Shown: positions 35,535 through 44,213, numbered from the stretch's first letter. The stretch is DNA of 64,000 bases from Ruminococcaceae bacterium BL-4 (GCA_902809935.1 LR778134.1:1922001-1986000); one strand, 5' to 3'. Made by a program: numbers and translations. The notes: generated by a model not told the origin, from the sequence alone.

Positions 35535-35557
35535 CCGGCTTTGTCCGGCTTTTTTTA
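35535..35557 (+). terminator. Riboswitch expression-platform terminator
   Basis: A short CCGG/CCGG stem (35535-35538 with 35545-35548) with a T7 run follows the riboswitch. It is a plausible lysine-dependent terminator, though the stem I see is only four base pairs. Confidence 0.5.
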
Positions 35558-35629
35558 TTTTGTTTTGCTAATAAAAAAGGAATAAAAAAGAATTCTCTAT
35601 CATTAAAATTTAGGAGGTTTCGGTCCATT

Positions 35630-36709
35630 ATGAAACAGTACAAAGTAGGTATCATAGGCGCTACCGGGATGGTTGGGCAGCGTTTTGCAACGCTTTTGGA
35701 AAACCACCCATGGTTCCACGTAACTGCTCTTGCAGCAAGTGCCCGCTCCGCAGGGAAGACCTACGAAGAAGCCGTTGCAGGCCGTTGGCTTCTCTCTTCC
35801 CCGATGCCGGAAAGCATGAAAAAAATGATTGTGTTTGACGCAGAAAAAGATGTTGATAAAGTAACGGCTCTTGTGGATTTTGTTTTCTGCGCTGTAAATA
35901 TGAAAAAAGAAGATACAAAAGTACTCGAGGAACTCTATGCAAAACACGAATGCCCTGTTATGAGCAACAACAGTGCAAATCGCCATACTCCTGATGTTCC
36001 AATGATTATTCCGGAAATCAATTCTGATCATGCACAGGTAATTGACGCCCAGCGCAAGCGTCTTGGAACAAAGCGTGGATTCATCAGTGTAAAATCGAAC
36101 TGCTCTCTGCAAAGCTATGTCCCTGCAATTCATCCGTTGATGGATTTAAATGTTACTAAGGTCCTGGCCTGCACTTATCAGGCAATTTCCGGCGCCGGAA
36201 AAACGTTTAAGACTTTCCCGGAAATTATTGATAATGTGATTCCATACATTGGTGGTGAGGAAGAAAAGAGCGAACAGGAGCCTCTGAAGATCTGGGGTCA
36301 TGTGGAAAACGGAAAAATTGTAGAAGCAACTTCTCCCAGCGTTACCAGTCAGTGTCTGCGTGTTCCGGTATCAGATGGTCATATGGCAGCTGTCTTTGCC
36401 AGCTTTGAGAAAAAGGCTTCTCTAGAAGAGATCATTGAGCGTTGGGAAAGCTATAAAGGAGCTCCACAGGAGCTAAATCTGCCAAGTGCTCCAAAGCAGT
36501 TCCTTCACTATTTCCGTGAACCAGATCGTCCTCAGCCTCGTCTGGAGCGTAATCTGGAAAATGGTATGGCTGTTTCTATCGGACGTCTTCGTCCGGATAC
36601 ACAATATACCATTAAATTCGTATGCTTCAGCCATAATACGCTTCGCGGAGCAGCCGGAGGCGCAGTTTTAATGGCAGAACTTTTGGCCGCAAAAGGTTAT
36701 CTCGACTAA
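35630..36709 (+). CDS. asd: Aspartate-semialdehyde dehydrogenase, archaeal-type
   Basis: Reduces aspartyl phosphate to aspartate semialdehyde at the branch point of lysine, threonine and methionine. The NADP-binding motif is [13 protein letters not shown] and the active-site cysteine is Cys158 (SNCSLQSY). The 359-aa sequence belongs to the archaeal/fungal-like subgroup rather than the E. coli type. The ATG at 35630 has GGAGGTTT upstream; frame extension to 35402 lies in the riboswitch. First gene of the lysine operon. Confidence 0.94.
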   Translation: MKQYKVGIIGATGMVGQRFATLLENHPWFHVTALAASARSAGKTYEEAVAGRWLLSSPMPESMKKMIVFDAEKDVDKVTALVDFVFCAVNMKKEDTKVLEELYAKHECPVMSNNSANRHTPDVPMIIPEINSDHAQVIDAQRKRLGTKRGFISVKSNCSLQSYVPAIHPLMDLNVTKVLACTYQAISGAGKTFKTFPEIIDNVIPYIGGEEEKSEQEPLKIWGHVENGKIVEATSPSVTSQCLRVPVSDGHMAAVFASFEKKASLEEIIERWESYKGAPQELNLPSAPKQFLHYFREPDRPQPRLERNLENGMAVSIGRLRPDTQYTIKFVCFSHNTLRGAAGGAVLMAELLAAKGYLD

Positions 36710-36759
36710 GCGTTCGGAGAAATTTCGAATGCCAATTTATTGGAGGAATTAATTAGATT

Positions 36760-37647
36760 ATGAAGCAGCCTTTGTTTACCGGGTCTGCTGTCGCCCTTGT
36801 TACCCCTTTTCATGAAGATGGTTCTGTAAATTATGGGCAGCTTGAGCAGCTTTTGGACTTTCACCTGCGAAATCATACAGATGCAATTGTTACTTGTGCG
36901 ACCAGCGGTGAATCTCCAACATTGACTCCTGAAGAATATTCAAAGATTATTGATCTGACCGTTCGCAAAGTTGGGGGTAAAATCCCAGTAATTGCCGGAG
37001 CGGGCAGCAATTCTACGGAAAAGACATTAGAGCTTTGCAAAACAGCGGAAGCTCTTGGCGTAGATGGACTTCTTCTAGTTACTCCGTTTTACAACAAGAC
37101 TTCACAAAAAGGTTTAATTGCACATTATACTTTTTTGGCCCAACGAGTCCAAATCCCAATTATTATTTATAATGTCCCATCTCGTACAGGGTTAAACGTT
37201 TTACCGTCCACCTATAAAGCACTCAGCTATTTGCCGATGATTAATGGTGTAAAAGAAGCAAACGGAAATATTTCTGCTGTTTCTGAAACCATTGCACTTT
37301 GTCAAGATGAATTAAATATATATTCCGGCAATGACGACCAAACTCTGCCGATGATGGCTCTTGGTGCCAAAGGTGTTATTTCAGTCTTTGCAAATTGCAT
37401 GCCGCAAGAGATGCATGATTTGTGTGCAGTAATGTTGTTGGGAGATCTAAAAAAAGCGAATGAACTTCAAGTAAAATATTTGGAACTTATGAATGCACTT
37501 TTTACAGATGTAAATCCAATTCCTGTAAAAGAAGCCCTAAAAATGATGGGCATAAATTGCGGTCCTTGTCGGCTACCACTGACAGAAATGGATGAATCCA
37601 AAAAAGAACTTTTAAAAAATGCTTTAAAAAATCTTTCTCTTCTCTGA
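36760..37647 (+). CDS. dapA: 4-hydroxy-tetrahydrodipicolinate synthase
   Basis: Condenses pyruvate with aspartate semialdehyde. The Schiff-base lysine is Lys165 (GVKEANGN), the GTTGE-like motif is seen as ATSGESPTL, and the YNVPSRTG tyrosine motif is intact. 295 aa. Expressed from the lysine riboswitch promoter together with asd and dapB. Confidence 0.96.
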   Translation: MKQPLFTGSAVALVTPFHEDGSVNYGQLEQLLDFHLRNHTDAIVTCATSGESPTLTPEEYSKIIDLTVRKVGGKIPVIAGAGSNSTEKTLELCKTAEALGVDGLLLVTPFYNKTSQKGLIAHYTFLAQRVQIPIIIYNVPSRTGLNVLPSTYKALSYLPMINGVKEANGNISAVSETIALCQDELNIYSGNDDQTLPMMALGAKGVISVFANCMPQEMHDLCAVMLLGDLKKANELQVKYLELMNALFTDVNPIPVKEALKMMGINCGPCRLPLTEMDESKKELLKNALKNLSLL

Positions 37648-37679
37648 AAAATTCATGAAACAGGATGTGTAAAAAAATC

Positions 37680-38444
37680 ATGGAAACGAAAATTCTGATC
37701 AGTGGATGTAATGGTCACATGGGAAAAGTAGTTGCTCAGGAGTTGGAAAATCGAAAAAATGCTCAAGTGGTCGCAGGGATTGATTTAACTTCTGCCCCCT
37801 GCAAATTCCCAGTTTATTCGAATCCAATTAACGTAGCGGAAAAAGTGGATGTTATCATTGACTTTTCTAATCCTGCAGCACTCTCTTCCCTACTAACCTA
37901 TGCAAAAGCCCAAAAGATTCCGGTCGTTTTCTGTACAACCGGATACAGTGAGGAACAGGAAAAAGAAATCAAAAAAGCTTCTGAGGAAATTCCTATTTTT
38001 CGGTCTGGAAACATGTCGATTGGAATTAATCTGCTGATTGAGCTCGCAAAAAAAGCTGCAAAAATTCTCGGGACTGATTTTGATGTTGAAATCATCGAAA
38101 AACATCACAACCAAAAATTAGATGCTCCCAGCGGAACAGCATTAATGATTGCTGATGGTATTTCTTCTGTTCGGGATGAGACTCATTATGTTTTTGATCG
38201 CCACTCTCAGAGAAAAAAACGTGAAAAAAGTGAGATCGGAATTTCATCCATTCGTGGCGGAACTATCATTGGAGAACATGAAGTAATGTTTGCCGGTCAT
38301 CACGAAGTGATTACATTAACCCACTCCGCTCAATCGAGAGAGATTTTTGCAATCGGTGCAATTAACGCTGCTTGCTTCCTTGCGGGAAAACCAGCTGGAT
38401 TTTATCAGATGTCTGATCTTTTAAAAGAAGGAGGGCAATTTTAA
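37680..38444 (+). CDS. dapB: 4-hydroxy-tetrahydrodipicolinate reductase
   Basis: NAD(P)H-dependent reduction of the DapA product. The nucleotide-binding motif ISGCNGHMGKVV opens the protein, and the substrate-binding block EKHHNQKLDAPSGTA is present. The ATG at 37680 gives the usual METKILISG start; the ATG at 37665 adds five residues and cannot be excluded. The stop overlaps the next start by one base. Confidence 0.95.
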   Translation: METKILISGCNGHMGKVVAQELENRKNAQVVAGIDLTSAPCKFPVYSNPINVAEKVDVIIDFSNPAALSSLLTYAKAQKIPVVFCTTGYSEEQEKEIKKASEEIPIFRSGNMSIGINLLIELAKKAAKILGTDFDVEIIEKHHNQKLDAPSGTALMIADGISSVRDETHYVFDRHSQRKKREKSEIGISSIRGGTIIGEHEVMFAGHHEVITLTHSAQSREIFAIGAINAACFLAGKPAGFYQMSDLLKEGGQF

Positions 38445-38908
38445 TGCGTGAAAACGAATCGATCTCTACTACTAGCGAGATTACTCTTGTGACTTTGCTT
38501 AACTGTCCAGTTGACCCTGATTTTATTGCGAAGGTTTTTGAAAAGATCGCAGATTTAGGCGTAAATGTAGATATGATTTCTTTTTCGCCGAATCAAGGGG
38601 GATCTACTGCAATTTCCTTTACCATCATGGATGAAGATCTCGGAAAAATTTTAAAATTCACTTCTGCTTTACGAGAGAAAGCACAAATTAAGCCTATTAT
38701 CAGCAGCAATAACTGCAAGATCAATATTTACGACGAAAATATGGTGAATACTCCGGGCATGGCCGCAAAAATCTTTGCAGCATTTTCTTCGATTAATACC
38801 GATTTTCGAATCGTTACAACTTCCGACGTAGATATTTCGGTTCTTGTAACAGAGGCAGATTATAATGATACACTGAAAGCAATTCAAAGTGCTGTTCAAA
38901 AAAATTAA
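38444..38908 (+). CDS. Stand-alone ACT-domain protein, aspartokinase-like
   Basis: A 154-aa protein made of two ACT repeats (about residues 14-80 and 88-150; NTPGMAAKIFAAFSSINT marks the second). This resembles the C-terminal regulatory half of aspartokinase, but no kinase domain is present. It overlaps dapB by one base and ends the lysine operon. A free regulatory subunit that binds lysine or threonine and modulates an aspartokinase encoded elsewhere is an attractive inference; other ACT-dependent partners are possible. Confidence 0.85.
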   Translation: MRENESISTTSEITLVTLLNCPVDPDFIAKVFEKIADLGVNVDMISFSPNQGGSTAISFTIMDEDLGKILKFTSALREKAQIKPIISSNNCKINIYDENMVNTPGMAAKIFAAFSSINTDFRIVTTSDVDISVLVTEADYNDTLKAIQSAVQKN

Positions 38909-38924
38909 AACTTATGTTATAAGC

Positions 38925-38962
38925 AAAAACAGCTTTTCATTTTTAATGAAAAGCTGTTTTTT
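38925..38962. terminator. Bidirectional terminator after the lysine operon
   Basis: A 17-bp stem (38925-38941 with 38945-38961) with A5 and T5 flanks lies between convergent genes. Confidence 0.92.
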
Positions 38963-38965
38963 ATT

Positions 38966-39367
38966 TTATTCTTCCTGTTCCTGCGAATGGTCAGCTAAAC
39001 GTGCTTTTAAATACTCGATTCGATGATCATGGGTACGAATTGCATTCAACATTCTCTCAAGGGTATCCGGTTCCTCTGTATTTTGAAAGCGCTCATAAGA
39101 TTCTTTAATTCGTTCTCTGCGCTTTTGGAATTCTTCCAATTCAATTTTCAGGGGAACTTTTTGTGCTAAAGCATCCCCATAGACTGCGATCATAGTTTGT
39201 TTTGCTTCTGCAAAAGAAACAGTATCATTTTCAGTCAGTGCCATACTCTCGATTGCTTTCAGAAGCAGGCGTTCCGCAGGTTCCCCTGCATGAAGGCCCT
39301 GCATCACTTCATCACGCAGCTGATGAGCTCTGGCCAAATCACTTTCTCTTTGTTTATCATCCATCAT
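38966..39367 (-). CDS. Hypothetical coiled-coil protein
   Basis: A 133-aa, highly charged soluble protein without membrane segments. Residues about 75-105 (IELEEFQKRRERIKESYERF) and the C-terminal part predict helices and possible coiled coil. I do not recognise the family. GAAAGGA lies before the ATG pair, so the start at 39367 or 39364 is plausible. It follows rqcH by 21 bp in the same direction and may share its transcript. Confidence 0.65.
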   Translation of the reverse strand: MMDDKQRESDLARAHQLRDEVMQGLHAGEPAERLLLKAIESMALTENDTVSFAEAKQTMIAVYGDALAQKVPLKIELEEFQKRRERIKESYERFQNTEEPDTLERMLNAIRTHDHRIEYLKARLADHSQEQEE

Positions 39368-39388
39368 AAAAATCCTTTCTCAAAGAAT

Positions 39389-41149
39389 TTAAGATTTCTT
39401 CAATTGTTTTACGATCTCTGGATCAGGAGTACAGTAAATCGTCTTCTGCTCTCTGTAAATGACCATACCAGGCCTTGCACCCTGCGGTTTACTGACATAG
39501 CGTACGAGCGTATAATCCACGGGAACTTGAGCAGAATCTTTCGCATGACTGTAAAAAGCTGCCAAAGAAGCACATTCCAAAATTGCTGTTTCGGAAGGGG
39601 CTTCCCCAGAAGTCTCTAAAATCACATGAGAGCCTGGAACTTTCTGTGTATGAAACCATAAATCATTTTTATGGGCTTTTTTTAAAGTAAGCAAATCATT
39701 TTGATGGTTATTTCGCCCCACCAAAACAGAATGTCCATCGCTGGTCATGAATTTCCACGGACTTGATTCTTTCGGTTGCTTTTGTTTTGTCCCTTTTGGA
39801 ATTCTGATGTATCCCTGTTCCATCAACTCCACGCGAATCTCATTAAGATCCCGTTCCAATTCTGCTCGTAATAGCTCATCAAAAACGGTATCAAGATAAC
39901 GAAGTTCTTTTTCTGCTTCATGAATCTGTACAGTCAATATCTGTTCTGCCGTATGTGCTTTTCGATATTCTTTATAATATTTTTGCGCATTTTGATTAGC
40001 GGTTAAAGCTGGATCCAGAGAGATCGTTTTAATCGGCATTGCTTCTTCATAAAAGTTTTCAAGCTCAACGGAAGAAGCTCCCTTTTCAATCCGATACAAA
40101 TTTGCGCTCAACAAATCTCCGCAAAGTCTCAGTTCATCGCGTTTGGCACATTGTTCCAGTTCTCCCTGCTGTGTATTGATCTTTCTGCTTAACCGATCTG
40201 AGGAAGTGGAGAGAATATGAAGCAAGCCGCGACTTTTTATCCGCATTCGCTCTACGCGATCTCTTTCCCCATAAAAATCATCCAACAATACAGAAAAATT
40301 TTCTTTTTGATCGAGTACCGCTTGTGTTCCATATTGATGAATTGGCAGAAAGGAAAAGTCAAATGGTTTTTCATTGTTGGATATCATATATGGAATTCCA
40401 GAGCAATGGAGTACAGTTTCTTTTAGTTGTCCCAAAAAGAAAATTGTACGTTCTTTCATCTCGCCAGAAAGAGTGTGATTAAAAAGTTCCTGTCCCCCGC
40501 CGATTTGGAATTGCAACTCTCTGCATACGATTGGAGAAAGCCCTTGTATACTTTTCAAAAGGGCTTTTGAAAGTTCCATATCGGCGGGTAGTGATTCAAC
40601 TTTTTGAATGATTTCTTCTGGCGAAAAATCCAAAAGACAAAGCTTTGCCTGCTGCGGTGGCAGCTGATAAGTAATTCCCGGCAATATTAAACGTTCAGAA
40701 CTCATCTCTGCGTTTACCCGCTTTAAAGCGTCGATTACTTTTCCATTCTTATCAATTAAAATCAAGTTGCTGTAACGGCCCATAATTTCCGCAGCAAGCG
40801 TTAAACGGACAGGGTCTCCCAATTCATCAATCGCATCAAAATCGAGCAGCAGAACGCGTTCTAGCCCCGGCTGACGGATTCCAACTAGTTTGGCTCCAAC
40901 AAGTCTCTTTCGCAGGAGCATACAAAGCATCGGCGGAACCTTTGGGTTTTCTGGAATGGAAGAGATGAAATGAATTCTTGCACTGTTTGCTCTGGTAGAA
41001 AGCAGCAATTTCCAGATTCCTTCTCTGGAGCGTAGTATCAAGACAATTTCATTCCGATTGGGCTGATAAAGTTTATCGACTCTTGCTCCCAATGCCGTTT
41101 CTTCAATTTCATGTTTTAAATGATGTAAAAATGCGCCATCTAAGGCCAT
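39389..41149 (-). CDS. rqcH: Rqc2/RqcH ribosome quality control protein (NFACT)
   Basis: Recognises stalled 50S-peptidyl-tRNA complexes and adds C-terminal alanine tails; often annotated fibronectin-binding protein FbpA. The N-terminal NFACT-N domain begins MALDGAFLHHLKHEI, followed by helix-hairpin-helix and coiled-coil regions, and the NFACT-R domain contains DLWFHTQKVPGSHVIL. 586 aa, full length. Confidence 0.94.
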   Translation of the reverse strand: MALDGAFLHHLKHEIEETALGARVDKLYQPNRNEIVLILRSREGIWKLLLSTRANSARIHFISSIPENPKVPPMLCMLLRKRLVGAKLVGIRQPGLERVLLLDFDAIDELGDPVRLTLAAEIMGRYSNLILIDKNGKVIDALKRVNAEMSSERLILPGITYQLPPQQAKLCLLDFSPEEIIQKVESLPADMELSKALLKSIQGLSPIVCRELQFQIGGGQELFNHTLSGEMKERTIFFLGQLKETVLHCSGIPYMISNNEKPFDFSFLPIHQYGTQAVLDQKENFSVLLDDFYGERDRVERMRIKSRGLLHILSTSSDRLSRKINTQQGELEQCAKRDELRLCGDLLSANLYRIEKGASSVELENFYEEAMPIKTISLDPALTANQNAQKYYKEYRKAHTAEQILTVQIHEAEKELRYLDTVFDELLRAELERDLNEIRVELMEQGYIRIPKGTKQKQPKESSPWKFMTSDGHSVLVGRNNHQNDLLTLKKAHKNDLWFHTQKVPGSHVILETSGEAPSETAILECASLAAFYSHAKDSAQVPVDYTLVRYVSKPQGARPGMVIYREQKTIYCTPDPEIVKQLKKS

Positions 41150-41164
41150 GCGTTAAACTCCCCC

Positions 41165-41935
41165 TTAAAGATAAAAAGCCGGGCTTTTCATAACGACCGA
41201 TTTTATCCAACAAACTTCTGGAAAACGGGTCTCTAATTTTCTGCGGAGTGGTTCGATGACAACGTCTTCTGTAAAGAAATGCCCGGCATCCACCAACGTA
41301 TAATGATAAGAATCAGCTTCTACCAGAAAATTGTGCTTACTTTCTCCCGTTACAAAAGCATCGCATCCCATTTGCATAGCAGTTTCGAGTAGATCGATTC
41401 CACCGCCGCTGCAAAGGCCGACTGTACGTATTGGTTTATCTCCTTTTGTATAGCGAAGGCCATCGGCATGTAATGATTCTTTTACAAATTTTGCGAACTC
41501 AAACGGATCCATTGGCGTCTTTAAATCCCCCATCAATGCTTCTCGCAATCCAGACGCATATTCTTTTAAAGTTCTGACGTTCGTCAATTCCAGACGATCA
41601 GCAAGACAATCATTGACTCCCCCATGCGCCATATCCAGGTTGGTATGCGCACAAATAGCAGCAATTCCGTTACGAACCAATTCGTAAGGAGCCGTCCCTG
41701 GAATTAATTTTTTAAGAGGCGTAAAAATAACAGGATGATGACTTATGATCAGTTGGGCACCTTTTTGCTTTGCTTCTTCTATTACATCCGGAGTAATATC
41801 CAAAGCCAAAATTGCAGTAGAGACTTCTTCGGAACCATTCCCGACAAGAAGCCCTGGATTATCAAAATCCATTGCCCGACTAAAAGGGGCAAAGCTATCA
41901 ATATATTGATAAACGTCAAGTGCTTTCGTCATCAT
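41165..41935 (-). CDS. Nif3-like dinuclear metal centre protein
   Basis: A 256-aa NIF3/DUF34 family protein forming hexameric rings with a two-metal site. ALDITPDVIEEAKQKGAQLIIS precedes the metal-binding HHPVIF, and further ligands appear in CAHTNLDMAHGG and the C-terminal VDAGHFFTE. The function is not settled. It is adjacent to trmK, a conserved Firmicutes pairing. AAAAGGAGAGG precedes the start. Confidence 0.9.
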   Translation of the reverse strand: MMTKALDVYQYIDSFAPFSRAMDFDNPGLLVGNGSEEVSTAILALDITPDVIEEAKQKGAQLIISHHPVIFTPLKKLIPGTAPYELVRNGIAAICAHTNLDMAHGGVNDCLADRLELTNVRTLKEYASGLREALMGDLKTPMDPFEFAKFVKESLHADGLRYTKGDKPIRTVGLCSGGGIDLLETAMQMGCDAFVTGESKHNFLVEADSYHYTLVDAGHFFTEDVVIEPLRRKLETRFPEVCWIKSVVMKSPAFYL

Positions 41936-41947
41936 AATCCTCTCCTT

Positions 41948-42637
41948 TTAAAGATTTTCCAACTTTTGAATCGCCAAAATTTCGGCAGCATATCTTTCTT
42001 CGTCTGCTTTCTTATGAGAGATCATTGCTCCCTTGCGGCGCTTCTCCAAATCTTCCAGTTCCTTTTGATAGTACGCTTTTCCGGCTTCGGAATCCGCGCG
42101 AATTTGCCCAATATATAAATCTCCTGGGTGACGGCTGATTTTGTCCGGCGCATAGGAAACCAGCATAACAGAATAAATTTTTTTATCATCAATAACAGCT
42201 TTTTCTTGCTGCGTAAAAAATCCATTTTCGAATAAGAACGCTCTAAGTTCGAAAGCTTTTGACATTGGCTGTAAGATCCAATGTTTTTGAGGGCTTTTAA
42301 CCCATGATTTCTGTGATAAGATTTTCATAATCAGCTCGCCGCCCATGCCGGCTATCACAAAATCATCTGCCTCATCTTCCCCAATTTTTAAAATTCCATC
42401 AGAGATTCTGGTTTCCACAAGATCAGAAACATGATATCGTAAAAGATTCTCCCGAGCATTTTGAAGGGGGCCTGAACGAATATCTGAAGCAATCGCATAA
42501 AGAATTTTTCCCTGTTTTGCTAAAAAAATTGGCAGATAACCATGATCTGTTCCAACATCACATAGTCTAACCCCAGAACGAACAAAAGAGGCGCAAAGCT
42601 GCAAACGTTCTCCAAGCTTAGGAAAAGGATATCCCAT
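41948..42637 (-). CDS. trmK: tRNA (adenine(22)-N(1))-methyltransferase
   Basis: A 229-aa methyltransferase modifying A22 in the D-loop of bacterial tRNAs. Motif I is VCDVGTDHGYLPIFLA-like (residues 24-37 region), followed by AIASDIRSGPLQNA, and the IAGMGGELI catalytic-loop segment. AAGGAGC precedes the ATG. A strong hairpin (42665-42694) lies just upstream. First gene of the trmK-nif3-rqcH group. Confidence 0.93.
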   Translation of the reverse strand: MGYPFPKLGERLQLCASFVRSGVRLCDVGTDHGYLPIFLAKQGKILYAIASDIRSGPLQNARENLLRYHVSDLVETRISDGILKIGEDEADDFVIAGMGGELIMKILSQKSWVKSPQKHWILQPMSKAFELRAFLFENGFFTQQEKAVIDDKKIYSVMLVSYAPDKISRHPGDLYIGQIRADSEAGKAYYQKELEDLEKRRKGAMISHKKADEERYAAEILAIQKLENL

Positions 42638-42664
42638 TTGTATTTTCGCTCCTTATAATCAGAT

Positions 42665-42694
42665 GCCGTCCGGCAAAACGATCTGTCGGACGGC
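42665..42694. repeat. GC-rich inverted repeat upstream of trmK
   Basis: GCCGTCCG (42665-42672) and CGGACGGC (42687-42694) form an 8-bp stem with a 14-nt loop between the DUF1858 gene and trmK. No T run follows on either side, so it may be an mRNA stability or pausing element rather than a terminator. Confidence 0.6.
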
Positions 42695-42717
42695 GTTAGG
42701 CAATTATCTGAAAGATT

Positions 42718-42915
42718 TCATTTAGAAAGATGTTGGTTCAATTTTTCAATCAGTTCATCCGGATTGATGCCATGTACCATACAGGCTTCTTCAAGAGTTT
42801 CTCCTCTAGAAGCAGGGCATCCAAGACAATGCATCCCCATTTCTAAAAAATAAGGAGTTGTTGATGGATCTATATCAATAATATCTCCAATAATGGTATC
42901 TTTGGTAATCTTCAT
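42718..42915 (-). CDS. DUF1858 domain-containing protein
   Basis: A 65-aa protein beginning MKITKDTIIGDIIDIDP with the core MGMHCLGCPASRGETLEEAC, characteristic of DUF1858 (hybrid-cluster-associated type, ScdA N-terminal-like). The CxxC suggests redox or metal function. The ATG at 42915 follows GGAGGAATC; a longer frame upstream has no ribosome site. Function unknown. Confidence 0.88.
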   Translation of the reverse strand: MKITKDTIIGDIIDIDPSTTPYFLEMGMHCLGCPASRGETLEEACMVHGINPDELIEKLNQHLSK

Positions 42916-42986
42916 AAAAGATTCCTCCACACTTTTTCGATTTCTTTTTCTTTTATTATAATACTCCAAAATTTTTTTTGCAATAC

Positions 42987-43023
42987 AAAATGGTGCCTCA
43001 GGTTTTGTCTGAGGCACCATTTA
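42987..43023 (-). terminator. Terminator after the zinc-ribbon gene
   Basis: AAATGGTGCCTCAG (42988-43001) pairs with CTGAGGCACCATTT (43009-43022), followed on the minus strand by TTGTATTG. Confidence 0.75.
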
Positions 43024-43049
43024 GATGATGGTTAGATTAAAGAATCAAC

Positions 43050-43331
43050 TTAACCCTGCTGCTCCTTCATCTTTGCAAAGCACTCACTGCAATATACAGG
43101 ACGGTCTTCACGCGGCTTAAAGGGCACTTTTGCTTCTTTACCGCAGTTTGCGCAAATTGCGGTATACATCTCACGTGCCGGTCTAGCGGCATTCTTGCGG
43201 GCATCACGGCAGGCCTTGCAACGCTGGGGCTCATTTACGAATCCCTTGGAAGCATAGAACTCCTGTTCACCGGCGGTGAAAACGAATTCAGCGCCACATT
43301 CCTTGCAGATGAGAGTCTTGTCTTCGTACAT
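43050..43331 (-). CDS. Zinc-ribbon domain protein
   Basis: A 93-aa protein with two zinc-ribbon-like modules: CKECG...CKAC (residues 9-12 and about 38-41) and CANCG...CSEC (about 60-63 and 80-83). The segment FVFTAGEQEFYASKGF is typical of a probable zinc-ribbon family (zf-trcl) common in Firmicutes. Function unknown. It has an unusual structured leader (43366-43431) and its own terminator. Confidence 0.88.
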   Translation of the reverse strand: MYEDKTLICKECGAEFVFTAGEQEFYASKGFVNEPQRCKACRDARKNAARPAREMYTAICANCGKEAKVPFKPREDRPVYCSECFAKMKEQQG

Positions 43332-43365
43332 TTGATTTTACCTCGCTTTGGATGATAAGATTTTG

Positions 43366-43431
43366 CCCCTAGACGGGTTCACACCGTCGCCTTTGATTAA
43401 CAACGCTCTAACTTAAGCTACTAGGGCATAT
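43366..43431 (-). promoter_or_regulatory. tRNA-like structured leader of the zinc-ribbon gene
   Basis: Read on the minus strand, TGCCCTAG pairs with CTAGGGGCA (one bulged G) to close a junction. Inside are a D-arm-like hairpin (GCTT/GAGC) and a T-arm-like hairpin with a perfect 5-bp stem, GACGG/CCGTC, and the 7-nt loop TGTGAAC. Only 16 nt separate the two hairpins, too few for an anticodon arm, and no CCA follows. It lies 35-40 bp before the zinc-ribbon start. It could be a cis-regulatory RNA or a decayed tRNA. Confidence 0.55.
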
Positions 43432-43449
43432 TAAAAAAGAAAGCTATCA

Positions 43450-44055
43450 CTAAAATGTTTGTCTAAGCTTAAGGCGGGCACGCTGCAGAGCATTATCAGC
43501 CGCTTTTGCAGTAATTTTTAACTGCACTGCAATTTCAGAATAGCTGTTCCCGTTAAGATATGACCTTAGCACTTTTTGTTCCATTTTAGATAAGTTTTTT
43601 TCAATTTTATGCTTGAGAAGTTCGAATCCTTCCATTGCCATAATTCGTGCTTCCGGATTTTCTTCTTCAGGAGAAAAAAGTTCTTCTTTCTCAAAAAGCG
43701 GCACCGAAACATTCAATAACCGATTTTTATCATTTGTTGCTTTGCGATAAGCAGACAAAATACGATTTTCGATACAAACCGCCGCATATGTTCGAAAAGA
43801 GGCTGTTCCTTCCGGTTGAAAACTACAAGCGGCAGAATAAAGTCCCATTAAACCTTCCTGACAAAGATCGTCCCCATCTAACATTGCACAACGATAAGGC
43901 AGAACCTTGATCCTCACCAAGGATAAATAGCGCTCTGCAAGTTCTGAAAACGCATCTGGATTTCCGGCTTTTATCAAAGCTGACAACTCAATATCAGGAA
44001 GCCCCTTTTCCGGCGTTTTCAAACTCGTTTTCACGCTTTTACACCTCATGAACAT
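43450..44055 (-). CDS. Sigma-70 family RNA polymerase sigma factor
   Basis: A 201-aa sigma factor with region 2 (RCAMLDGDDLCQEGLMGLYSA, then FRTYAAVCIENRILSAYR) and a region 4 helix-turn-helix at the C-terminus (SYSEIAVQLKITAKAADNAL). It looks closest to SigH-like factors, with no region 1.1 or complete region 3. Its regulon is unknown. It is the only gene on its strand between the zinc-ribbon leader and the divergent comM promoter. Confidence 0.85.
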   Translation of the reverse strand: MFMRCKSVKTSLKTPEKGLPDIELSALIKAGNPDAFSELAERYLSLVRIKVLPYRCAMLDGDDLCQEGLMGLYSAACSFQPEGTASFRTYAAVCIENRILSAYRKATNDKNRLLNVSVPLFEKEELFSPEEENPEARIMAMEGFELLKHKIEKNLSKMEQKVLRSYLNGNSYSEIAVQLKITAKAADNALQRARLKLRQTF

Positions 44056-44187
44056 CCAATTGAAAAACTGTCATTATCATACAGCATTTTTTAAGTGAAG
44101 TCAACAAATATTTTTCTAGTTGTCCAAAAATTCTTTCCATATTGCAAAGGATTCATAAAATTTCACAAAATATGAGCTTTTTTTACC

Positions 44188-44213
44188 CTTTTCCAAAGGA
44201 AAAGTTGTATAAT
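44188..44213 (+). promoter_or_regulatory. comM promoter region with palindrome
   Basis: TATAAT (44208-44213) lies 30 bp before the ATG. The palindrome CTTTTCC-AAA-GGAAAAG (44188-44204) occupies the -35/spacer region and no good -35 box is visible. An activator or repressor site is possible. Confidence 0.5.

Noticed and set aside
35402-35629. N-terminal extension of asd into the leader
   Set aside because: The stretch is the 3' part of the lysine riboswitch and its expression platform; a good ribosome site sits before the ATG at 35630.
43366-43431. A functional tRNA gene on the minus strand
   Set aside because: No anticodon arm, non-canonical T-loop and no CCA end; only the overall shape is tRNA-like.
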